Part shown: positions 16,619 to 23,631 of the stretch, piece after piece
Layout of the letters: each line of letters opens with the position of its first letter
Numbering within the stretch: the first letter of the stretch is position 1
NCBI RefSeq assembly: GCF_016909125.1
Contig: NZ_JAFBFD010000013.1
Span: 1 to 62,654 of the forward strand
Direction of reading: 5' to 3'
DNA from: Enterococcus lemanii
Lineage (GTDB): Bacteria; Bacillota; Bacilli; Lactobacillales; Enterococcaceae
DNA: 62,654 nt
Position numbers and translations under genes: made by a program
The notes under the pieces: generated by a model
Seen by the model: only the letters and a program-made list of their open reading frames with translations
Told to the model about the DNA's origin: nothing
Databases searched by the model: none

Positions 16619-18128
16619 AATTGCCACCAAACTCGCGCTTTATTTTACGAGTGCCTTAATATTGTTTGCCATCACCATTGGCTCGATTTTCTTTTTCTTA
16701 TTTAAAAATTATACAATCGACGTGCATCGCAATGAACTTGTTCACTACGCCCAATCTTTAGCACAAACATTGGCTGATGAAGAAAATGCGAGTAGCCATC
16801 AAATGATGATGAGTAATAGTAATGGTTATTTGCGTTTTATCGAAGAGATTGCCGGTGATGATGTTTGGCTCGTTGATAAAGAGTTGAACCTTTTATCAAC
16901 TGGCAATAACCACGGGATGATGACCCAAAATGGGCATATGAGTCGTTCAAACAGTCGTTCGTCCATGATGGGGCAAGAAAGTTTAACTGATTTACCAGAA
17001 AATGCGAAAGAGTTAATCACGCAAGTTTTCCAAGGCAATACCACCTTTAGCGAAGGGTTTAGTGACACCTTAAATCAACCCACGCTAACAGTCGGCGCGC
17101 CGATTACCAATACAAACGGCGAAATTTGGGGCGTCATTTTGATTCACTCGGGAATTAGCGGGACAAAAAAAGCAGTTGAGCAAGGGTTAAATTTATTAAC
17201 GTTAAGCTTAACGATTGCTTTAGTGATTGCTTTGTTATTTGCCATTTTTTTAGCGTATAGTTTCACTAAACCGCTCGGTAAAATGAAAAAAACCGCACTG
17301 CGTCTGACTGACGGCGATTACCAAGCCCAAACAAAGCTCAAACAAAAAGATGAAATCGGCGAACTCTCACAAGCTATCGACACACTGGCTTCACGCCTAG
17401 AAGAAGCCAGCCAAGAAAGTGCCAAAACCGAACAAATGCGCCGTGATTTTGTCGCGAACATTTCGCATGAACTACGCACACCCGTTACCGTGATTCGCGG
17501 CTCTTTAGAAGCATTAAATGATGCAGTTGTCACTGATCCTAACAAAGTGGCTGAGTACCACCAACAAATGTTGAGTGAAGCGCGTTTTTTAGAACGGCTT
17601 GTTGACGACTTGCTTGAACTTTCTCGTTTGCAAAACCTCGATTTTCAAATTGAGAAAGCCCCCGTTCACTTAAATGATGTCTTAAGTGACGCTTTGCGTA
17701 GTGCGCGCCAACTCGCTCACCAAAAAGAAATCGAAATTTTATTACCTAACACACCGTCTCCTCTTTTCATTTCAGGAGATTATGGCCGTTTGCGGCAAAT
17801 GTTTTTAATTATCCTTGATAATGCAGTTAAATTTTCACCGCCAAAAAGCCAAATCCAAGTAGCGCTCCTTGATGACCAACTGACCATTTGTGATCAAGGA
17901 CCAGGCATTCCTGAAGCTGCTTTACCAGTGATTTTTGATCGTTTCCACAAAACATATGACGAACACAACAAAGTCGGTACCGGATTAGGTTTAGCGATTG
18001 CCAAAGAAATTGCTGAGCGCCATCAAATGACTTTAAGCGCTACAAACAAGCAACCAAACGGCGCCTGCTTTACTTTTGACTTTCGTCAGTCCGAAAAAAT
18101 TGATGCCACTAAATTGGGCTATTTTTGA
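16605..18128 (+). CDS. Sensor histidine kinase with Met/His-rich extracellular domain
   Basis: 507-residue membrane kinase. Helix 1 is at about 12-34, the extracellular sensor at about 35-196, helix 2 at about 197-221, then HAMP, HisKA with His288 (NISHELRTP) and HATPase_c (LDNAVKFSPP, DQGPGIPE, GTGLGLAIAKE). The sensor region is unusual: HQMMMSNSNG at 65-74 and NNHGMMTQNGHMSRSNSRSSMM in two runs at 101-122 are rich in Met, His, Ser and Asn. Such tracts often bind copper or silver, though this is inference. The gene ends inside the promoter element of the following secreted-protein genes. Confidence 0.92.
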   Translation: MKNNKIATKLALYFTSALILFAITIGSIFFFLFKNYTIDVHRNELVHYAQSLAQTLADEENASSHQMMMSNSNGYLRFIEEIAGDDVWLVDKELNLLSTGNNHGMMTQNGHMSRSNSRSSMMGQESLTDLPENAKELITQVFQGNTTFSEGFSDTLNQPTLTVGAPITNTNGEIWGVILIHSGISGTKKAVEQGLNLLTLSLTIALVIALLFAIFLAYSFTKPLGKMKKTALRLTDGDYQAQTKLKQKDEIGELSQAIDTLASRLEEASQESAKTEQMRRDFVANISHELRTPVTVIRGSLEALNDAVVTDPNKVAEYHQQMLSEARFLERLVDDLLELSRLQNLDFQIEKAPVHLNDVLSDALRSARQLAHQKEIEILLPNTPSPLFISGDYGRLRQMFLIILDNAVKFSPPKSQIQVALLDDQLTICDQGPGIPEAALPVIFDRFHKTYDEHNKVGTGLGLAIAKEIAERHQMTLSATNKQPNGACFTFDFRQSEKIDATKLGYF

Positions 18129-18158
18129 CATACTTTTGCCATCTCTTCTTGTTATGAT
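18123..18158 (+). promoter_or_regulatory. Response-regulator promoter of the two secreted-protein genes
   Basis: TTTTGACATAC and TTTTGCCATCT are near-perfect 11-base tandem repeats (18123-18144), then eight bases and TATGAT (18153-18158). Sequence and spacing match the site at 15868-15903. The element starts inside the kinase stop codon region. This is typical of class II activation by an OmpR-type regulator replacing the -35 box. Confidence 0.65.
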
Positions 18159-18213
18159 AAAGACAACAAAGAGAGAAACAAGCATTTCTCAAGCATACGA
18201 GGAGGATTTTTGA

Positions 18214-18552
18214 TTGAAGAAAATAATTAAGTGGGGAATAGGAATTAGTTTGATTGGAATGAGTAGTTTCTTTTTGGCAACAACCGTACAAGCTTCCGAA
18301 CAAATCATTCGCCAAATACCTAGTGAAAAAAGCCGCGTAGCAACGACTCGTTCCGTTGAATTTATTCGTAAAAGCCAGCTACAAGACCAAGTCGAACGTG
18401 GCCATTTAACACAAAGACAAGCCGATGCGATGAATGATTGGATGACACAATTTGAAGAATTTTGTCATGAAATAGCCCCTAATCAAAATTGGCGCTTAAA
18501 TTACACAAACATGATTGCGCGCCATAACAACCACTTACTAACAATCGAATAA
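18214..18552 (+). CDS. Small secreted protein with Cys-His motif (paralogue 1)
   Basis: Not assignable to a named family with certainty. The 112-residue protein starts at a TTG after GAGGAGG. It has a Sec signal peptide (MKKIIKWGIGISL..., likely cut after VQA near residue 27), then a polar helical region of about 85 residues. Residues V-x2-G-x-LTQ-x3-D-x3-DWM-x6-CH occur in the same spacing in the next gene; the G-x-LTQ-x2-AD part resembles the repeat of YckD/DUF2680-type exported proteins. Its single mature cysteine is followed by His. It is expressed from the repeat-containing promoter at 18123 and is probably the output of the adjacent two-component system. Confidence 0.75.
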   Translation: MKKIIKWGIGISLIGMSSFFLATTVQASEQIIRQIPSEKSRVATTRSVEFIRKSQLQDQVERGHLTQRQADAMNDWMTQFEEFCHEIAPNQNWRLNYTNMIARHNNHLLTIE

Positions 18553-18594
18553 TGGGCACAAGCAAAAAGAAAAAGAATTTTGGAGGAATGGACA

Positions 18595-18909
18595 ATGAAA
18601 AAAATAACAAAATGGATGATCGCAGCAGGGATTTTAATCGGAGCTGGGGTAGCTTCTACTTCCGCCTTTGCAGCAGCAGACAGTGGACAATACAATCCAA
18701 ACACCCCTAGCCAGTCACAACAAATGTGGCACAACGAAGAACACCGTAACCGCATGGAAGAACGCGTGAATCAAGGAGATTTAACACAAGAAGAAACAGA
18801 CGACAGACGCGACTGGATGGACAATCATCGCGGGACTTGCCACGACAACACCATGCGTGGTGGACGGATGAATCCAGGACAACGTCACCAACGAATGATG
18901 GGTTGGTAA
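18595..18909 (+). CDS. Small secreted Met/His-rich protein with Cys-His motif (paralogue 2)
   Basis: 104-residue exported protein, start ATG at 18595 after GGAGG. The signal peptide is MKKITKWMIAAGILIGAG..., probably cut after SAFA near residue 25. The mature part is very hydrophilic and has many Met, His, Asn and Arg (MWHNEEHRNRMEERVNQGD; MRGGRMNPGQRHQRMMGW at the end). It shares V-x2-G-x-LTQ-x3-D-x3-DWM-x6-CH with the preceding gene, 42 bases upstream, so the pair arose by duplication and is co-transcribed. Metal binding or a CpxP-like envelope role is plausible but unproven. Confidence 0.77.
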   Translation: MKKITKWMIAAGILIGAGVASTSAFAAADSGQYNPNTPSQSQQMWHNEEHRNRMEERVNQGDLTQEETDDRRDWMDNHRGTCHDNTMRGGRMNPGQRHQRMMGW

Positions 18910-18935
18910 GACGAGAGGCTAAATTCTAAAAATAA

Positions 18936-18982
18936 AAACTGAACCGTTTGACTAATTATTGTCAAGCGGTTCAGTTTTCTTT
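18936..18982 (+). terminator. Terminator of the secreted-protein operon
   Basis: AAAACTGAACCGTTTGAC pairs with GTCAAGCGGTTCAGTTTT around a seven-base loop, followed by CTTTATTTT. Confidence 0.9.
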
Positions 18983-19029
18983 ATTTTAAATAATATCAGT
19001 TTTTTAAAGTGGCTATTTTTAACCCAAGA

Positions 19030-19244
19030 ATTTTCTTGAATTAATAAGGCACCCAAAGCCATTCGTAAAGGATACCAACATTGCCTTTTTATTAATGATT
19101 TTTTAGCATATTTCTTTTCTAGCTCTACCCAAGGCATACCAACCGCTTTTTTAATCCAACGATTTTCAGAGGTTATTTTTTTAAGCCCACAAATTGATCA
19201 AAATCTGCAAAAATAAGTTGCTGGTAAATTTGTGGATTATACAT
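19030..19244 (-). pseudogene. IS1182-like transposase, 5' fragment with frameshift
   Basis: From an ATG at 19244 the minus strand encodes MYNPQIYQQLIFADFDQFV, then shifts frame at a run of seven A (near 19170), where TTA-AAA-AAA-TAA would stop. In the other frame it continues ENRWIKKAVGMPWVELEKKYAKK and PLRMALGALLIQE. This order, W-(V/I)-K then PW-ELE-YA then PLRMALGALLIQE, is the N terminus of IS1182/IS5-like (DUF772) transposases. Similarity ends near 19030, so only about 70 of some 450 residues remain. A decayed insertion, not functional. Confidence 0.65.
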
Positions 19245-19446
19245 TAGAAGCTTACAATATTGATAAAAGTGTACGGTTTTCCGTGTTCTACCGTTAAAGT
19301 CTTACACTTATTGTATAAAATATCGAGGCCAAACGCCGCTGTTTCAATGTTTTTATTTAATCGGTAGACATTACTTAATTGTAAAAAGAAACTCTCAACC
19401 AATAAAATACATATCGTTATTTTAAAATCTCCAAAAAAATTATTTG
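19245..19446. other. Unassigned stretch between transposase remnant and glmS promoter
   Basis: The minus strand holds an open frame of over 60 codons ending at 19250 (tail VEHGKPYTFINIVSF), with no good start or ribosome binding site. I do not recognise it. It may be another eroded gene fragment, or chance. No terminal inverted repeats of an insertion sequence could be fixed here. Confidence 0.3.
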
Positions 19447-19475
19447 TTGACAGAAAAAAAACAAAACGGTATGCT
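19447..19475 (+). promoter_or_regulatory. Promoter of glmS
   Basis: -35 TTGACA (19447-19452) and -10 TATGCT (19470-19475) with a 17-base spacer, about 55 bases before the ribozyme core. Confidence 0.75.
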
Positions 19476-19530
19476 ACTCTCAGGTTTCTACGAAAAAATT
19501 AAAGGAGGATCGACACAACTTATTTAGGAA

Positions 19531-19700
19531 TAGCGCCAGGTCTGTTATTAACAGATGACGAGGAAGAAGCTTATCGAAACATTCGGCGGGTAGCTTCAGG
19601 GACTGCACTCTACAGATGAAATACAAAGCCCCTTGCAAAGGTGGGCACAAAATTTTCATCACGCAGATAGAAACCTTCCAACTAAAAAATTGAATAGAAA
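19531..19700 (+). ncRNA. glmS ribozyme / glucosamine-6-phosphate riboswitch
   Basis: Self-cleaving leader RNA. The conserved core is present: TAGCGCCAGG with the expected cut between A19532 and G19533, the ACGAGGAAG and CTTATCGAAAC strands, ATTCGGCGGGTAGCTTC, then the 3' domain with CCCCTTGC and GGTGGGCAC, ending in the CTTCC / GGAAGG pair that includes the glmS ribosome binding site. Glucosamine 6-phosphate acts as cofactor for cleavage, after which the glmS mRNA is degraded. The exact 3' border is approximate. Confidence 0.92.
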
Positions 19701-19715
19701 GTAGGAAGGCAAATT

Positions 19716-21527
19716 ATGTGTGGAATTGTCGGAATTATTGGGAAAGAAAATGCTTGTGAAATCATTTTGAAAGGATTGGAGCGTCTTGAGTACCGTGGTT
19801 ACGATTCTGCTGGTATTTACGTGGCCAATCAAGAAACAGACCACTTAGTCAAAGCACCAGGACAATTAACCAATTTGGCTCAAAAATTAACCCCTGAAAT
19901 CACTGGAAACATCGGGATTGGACATACGCGTTGGGCAACGCATGGTGTCCCAAGCGAAGAAAATGCGCATCCCCACCTTTCTCAAGGAGGACGGTTTGTT
20001 TTAGTGCATAATGGCGTGATTGAGAACCATTTGGAATTGCAAGAAACTTACTTAAACGGACTTGCCTTAAACGGTCAAACAGATACCGAGATTGTCGTCA
20101 ATGTGATTGAGACGCTTAGTGAAAAGGAGCACTTGTCTGCGTTTGAAGCGTTCAAAAAAGCGCTGGAAGAAATAAACGGTTCTTACGCGTTTGCTCTAAT
20201 TGATACGCAAGATCCAACCAAGCTTTATATCGCTAAAAACAAGAGCCCTTTATTAATTGGTTGTGGCGAAGACTGCTATTTAGTTGGCAGTGATGCTTTT
20301 GCGATGATCCATGAAACGAACCGATTTATTGAATTAAAAGATGGTGAAATTGGGATTTTAACACCGCAACAACTTTGGTTAGAAGATGCCGATGGTCAAA
20401 CCATTGATCGTGCTGCTTATACGGCTGAAGTCGAAGCAGCCGATATTGAAAAAGGTTTGTATCCTTACTACATGCTAAAAGAAATCGAAGAGCAACCTTC
20501 TGTTATTCGACGGTTATTACAAACTTACTTTGATGAACAGCACCAACCCATTATCGATGATACCTTAATCAAGCAACTCTTAGCGAGCGAGCGGATTTAC
20601 ATCGTGGCTTGCGGGACTAGTTATCATGCTGGTCTAGCTACCAAAGCGACTTTTGAAAAATTGACGCAAATTCCAGTTGAAGTCCATGTGGCCAGTGAGT
20701 TTGCTTATCACCAACCATTATTGGCTAAAGAACCTTTTTTCATTTATTTAAGCCAAAGCGGGGAAACGGCAGATAGTCGTCAAGTACTTGTGCAAACGAA
20801 CGAACTAGGCGCACCATCATTAACGATTACAAACGTGCCCGGTTCCACTTTAGCTCGAGAAGCCACTTATGCTTTATCTTTAGTCGCCGGACCAGAAATT
20901 GCCGTTGCCTCAACCAAAGCCTATACTTCTCAAGTTGCTTTAATGACCATTTTAGCTTATACGCTTGGCCAAGCTAAAAACAACCCACTTTGTAGTGCGT
21001 TTGATATCTTTCACGAATTAGAGCTTGCTGCAACAAGCATGGAAGAAATCCTTTATGAAAAAGAAGCCCTCAAAATAGCCGCGCATGACTTTTTAGCTAA
21101 TCAGCGCAACACTTTTTACATTGGTCGTGGCAATGATTACTACGTAGCCCTTGAAGCTGCTTTAAAATTAAAAGAAATCTCTTATATCCAAGCAGAAGGG
21201 TTTGCGGCGGGTGAATTAAAACACGGAACGATTGCCTTAATTGAAGAGGCTACGCCAGTGATTGGTTTAATTACTGATGAAAAAACCAAAGCGCATACTC
21301 GCGGCAACTTACAAGAAGTAAAAAGTCGTGGGGCTCATGTTTTAGTGATTGTTCAAGCCAACTTCGCCCAAGACGGCGATCAAGTTCGCTTACCAGTCGT
21401 GCATCCTTATTTAACAACCTTGACTTCGGTTGTACCAACGCAACTTCTTGCCTACTACGCGACACTTGAGCGTGGCTATGACGTGGATAAACCAAGAAAC
21501 TTAGCAAAATCGGTTACCGTTGAATAA
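19716..21527 (+). CDS. glmS: Glutamine-fructose-6-phosphate aminotransferase (isomerizing)
   Basis: Makes glucosamine 6-phosphate from fructose 6-phosphate and glutamine, the first step of peptidoglycan amino-sugar synthesis. 603 residues, full length. The N-terminal Ntn glutaminase domain has nucleophile Cys2 (MCGIVGIIG), HTRWATHG and HNGVIEN. Two SIS domains follow (ACGTSYHAGL, LSQSGETADSR, YIQAEGFAAGELKHGT), with the C-terminal DKPRNLAKSVTVE tail that forms the catalytic loop. GTAGGAAGG precedes the ATG. Controlled by the ribozyme upstream. Confidence 0.98.
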   Translation: MCGIVGIIGKENACEIILKGLERLEYRGYDSAGIYVANQETDHLVKAPGQLTNLAQKLTPEITGNIGIGHTRWATHGVPSEENAHPHLSQGGRFVLVHNGVIENHLELQETYLNGLALNGQTDTEIVVNVIETLSEKEHLSAFEAFKKALEEINGSYAFALIDTQDPTKLYIAKNKSPLLIGCGEDCYLVGSDAFAMIHETNRFIELKDGEIGILTPQQLWLEDADGQTIDRAAYTAEVEAADIEKGLYPYYMLKEIEEQPSVIRRLLQTYFDEQHQPIIDDTLIKQLLASERIYIVACGTSYHAGLATKATFEKLTQIPVEVHVASEFAYHQPLLAKEPFFIYLSQSGETADSRQVLVQTNELGAPSLTITNVPGSTLAREATYALSLVAGPEIAVASTKAYTSQVALMTILAYTLGQAKNNPLCSAFDIFHELELAATSMEEILYEKEALKIAAHDFLANQRNTFYIGRGNDYYVALEAALKLKEISYIQAEGFAAGELKHGTIALIEEATPVIGLITDEKTKAHTRGNLQEVKSRGAHVLVIVQANFAQDGDQVRLPVVHPYLTTLTSVVPTQLLAYYATLERGYDVDKPRNLAKSVTVE

Positions 21528-21532
21528 ATAGA

Positions 21533-21578
21533 AAAAAACCAAACGAAGCGGCTAGTTTTGCGCTTCGTTTGGTTTTTT
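21533..21578. terminator. Bidirectional terminator, glmS / histidine kinase
   Basis: AACCAAACGAAGCG pairs with CGCTTCGTTTGGTT, with A/T runs on both sides. The right arm also encodes the last residues (KPNEAQN) of the leftward kinase. Confidence 0.88.
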
Positions 21579-22889
21579 AATGATCATCGGCAATTGAACA
21601 GTAAACTGAACCCCATTGGTATCCCAGTCTGTTACAGTGAGTTTTCCTTGATGGTTTTTAACGATTTGTTGGGCAATCGCTAAACCTAAACCATAGCCCC
21701 CAGTTGCTTGATTACGTGATTGTTCTTGACGATAAAAGCGTTCAAAAATGAATATTTTTTCTTCATCGGGAATTTTCCCACCACTATTTTTGACTTCGAT
21801 TTGCCACCATTTATGACTTGTTTGACGAGCAATGACTTGGATTTCATCGTGTGCCTGCGTATATTTCAAAGCATTATCAAGTAAAATTACCAACACTTGA
21901 TGTATTTTACTCGCATCAAAAAGCATCGGGTCACTGATTTCATTACCGTATTCAAACTGCTTTTCTTCCATTGCGGCAATTTCAGCAAACGGTTGAATGA
22001 GTGCACTTAAAAATTCATCGACATCGGTAAGTTCTGCATGAATTGTTGCTTGATTGCCATCACTACGCGCAATTAACAATAAGTCATTGGTTAAATTGGT
22101 TAAACGTCTCGTTTCACTTAAAGCTTGAGCGATCCGCGGCGATTGATCCATAATGGTTTGATTAGGTTTGGTAAATAAATATTGTAAATTATTTTGAATA
22201 ATCGTTAGTGGTGTGCGTAATTCGTGGGAAGCATTTTCGACAAATTCTTGTTGTTTATTCCAAGCAAGCATTAAAGGCTTCATATTCATTTTAGAAATCA
22301 AAACACTCACTCCGAGTGAGATAATCCAAAAAATAAACATACAAACAAACAAAATCCACTGAAACGTCTGAAGGGAGTCATCAATTTGATTGGTATTCGT
22401 CAAAAATTGAATATAAGCTACTTCATTCGTTTCAAAAATCGTATTTTCTATCGTAACTGAACGAAAAGATAAGCCATTTGAAGCAAGCGTCAAGGCCACG
22501 ACTTCGGCTAATTTCTTTTTATTTAATGTTAGGGATTGTAGTTGCGTATAACGCCCGCCTAACGTTTCTTTATTTAAAATATCGCCGTCTTTTGTCCATA
22601 AAATAATTTGCGTATTAAACATTTGATCCATTGGTTCTTTTTCTGTGGAACCTGGACGCGCTTGTGGTGCATCAATAAAGGGATCCTCTTGAGTCAATCG
22701 ACGAATTTCACGTTCAATAATTGGACGATTGGTGGTCATTTCAGCTAAATTCATATCCGTTTGGCGATAGGCTGACATTTGCAATAATTGAAAAACAATC
22801 GCACCTAATAGTACAAATAAGAGGGCAAAAGAACTCGCGCTAATCAAGAAAAAGCGCCATCTTTGCTTTTTAGAAATTTCTAAAGTCAC
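21552..22889 (-). CDS. Sensor histidine kinase of the VTC/DUF4956 operon
   Basis: 445-residue membrane kinase starting, most likely, at the GTG at 22889 after AAGAGGAGG, directly behind the response-regulator stop; a longer frame to 22922 overlaps the regulator gene. Helices at about 13-37 and 177-199 flank an extracellular domain of about 140 residues. No HAMP is obvious. HisKA has His222 (NASHELRTP), and HATPase_c has LDNALKYTQ, KNSGGKIP and GGYGLGLAIAQ. Last gene of a five-gene leftward operon. The signal is unknown; the layout is that of EnvZ/PmrB-like kinases. Confidence 0.92.
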   Translation of the reverse strand: MTLEISKKQRWRFFLISASSFALLFVLLGAIVFQLLQMSAYRQTDMNLAEMTTNRPIIEREIRRLTQEDPFIDAPQARPGSTEKEPMDQMFNTQIILWTKDGDILNKETLGGRYTQLQSLTLNKKKLAEVVALTLASNGLSFRSVTIENTIFETNEVAYIQFLTNTNQIDDSLQTFQWILFVCMFIFWIISLGVSVLISKMNMKPLMLAWNKQQEFVENASHELRTPLTIIQNNLQYLFTKPNQTIMDQSPRIAQALSETRRLTNLTNDLLLIARSDGNQATIHAELTDVDEFLSALIQPFAEIAAMEEKQFEYGNEISDPMLFDASKIHQVLVILLDNALKYTQAHDEIQVIARQTSHKWWQIEVKNSGGKIPDEEKIFIFERFYRQEQSRNQATGGYGLGLAIAQQIVKNHQGKLTVTDWDTNGVQFTVQLPMIIKKPNEAQN

Positions 22890-22890
22890 T

Positions 22891-23568
22891 TTAGCCCTCC
22901 TCTTGAAAAATATAACCGACATTGCGTAACGTTTGAATTAGATGTTCTTTTTTGACTTCTTTTAAATGTTTACGTAAATGACTCATATACACTTCGACTA
23001 CTTGAAGCGTTGTATTTGAATCAAAACCCCAAATTCGGTCAAAAATTTGTTCTTTTGTCAAAATAATTCCTTTATTTTGCATGAAGTAAACGAGTAACTC
23101 AAACTCTTTTCCTTGAATCGGTAAGACTTGCCCTGCATATTGCACTTGGCGCGTCGTCAATTGGCAAATCAAACCGCTAGAAGAAATTTGTTGTTCTGAA
23201 AAAAGACCTAAAGAACGGCGCAACAACGCTTTCACTCTTAACAGTAATTCTTCGCGGTAAAAAGGCTTTGTTAAATAATCATCGGCGCCTTTTTGAAAAC
23301 CAACGACTTTATCTTCTAAACTATCTTTTGCCGTTAAAATTAAGACCGGTGTTTGGACATTTTCTTGACGCAATTCTGCTAAAACTTGATAACCATGTTT
23401 TTCAGGCAACATTAAATCGAGCAAGATTATATCATAGACGCCTAAACTTGCTTCATATAAGCCGCTCTCCCCGTCATAAACTTGGGTGATTTCGCCTAAA
23501 TCTTCTAAAATTTCACGAATGTTATCAGATAAAACTTCTTCGTCTTCAATAATTAAAATTTTAATCAT
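22891..23568 (-). CDS. OmpR-family response regulator of the VTC/DUF4956 operon
   Basis: 225-residue regulator with receiver domain (acidic Glu8-Asp9, phospho-acceptor Asp51 in ILLDLMLPEKHG, Lys in LTKPFYR) and winged-helix output domain (about 130-222; IQGKEFELLVYFM, TKEQIFDRIWGFDSNTTLQVVEVYMSHLRKHL, LRNVGYIF). GAGGTGAAACG precedes the ATG. It lies 63 bases after the beta-helix lipoprotein gene and is probably part of the same transcript. It probably recognises the CTTAAG-type direct repeat at 26962-26978 in front of the operon. Confidence 0.92.
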   Translation of the reverse strand: MIKILIIEDEEVLSDNIREILEDLGEITQVYDGESGLYEASLGVYDIILLDLMLPEKHGYQVLAELRQENVQTPVLILTAKDSLEDKVVGFQKGADDYLTKPFYREELLLRVKALLRRSLGLFSEQQISSSGLICQLTTRQVQYAGQVLPIQGKEFELLVYFMQNKGIILTKEQIFDRIWGFDSNTTLQVVEVYMSHLRKHLKEVKKEHLIQTLRNVGYIFQEEG

Positions 23569-23631
23569 CGTTTCACCTCATTTTTAGTTTAACACGGGGG
23601 CTTCTTTTGAACAATTTTCTTGACGTCTTTT

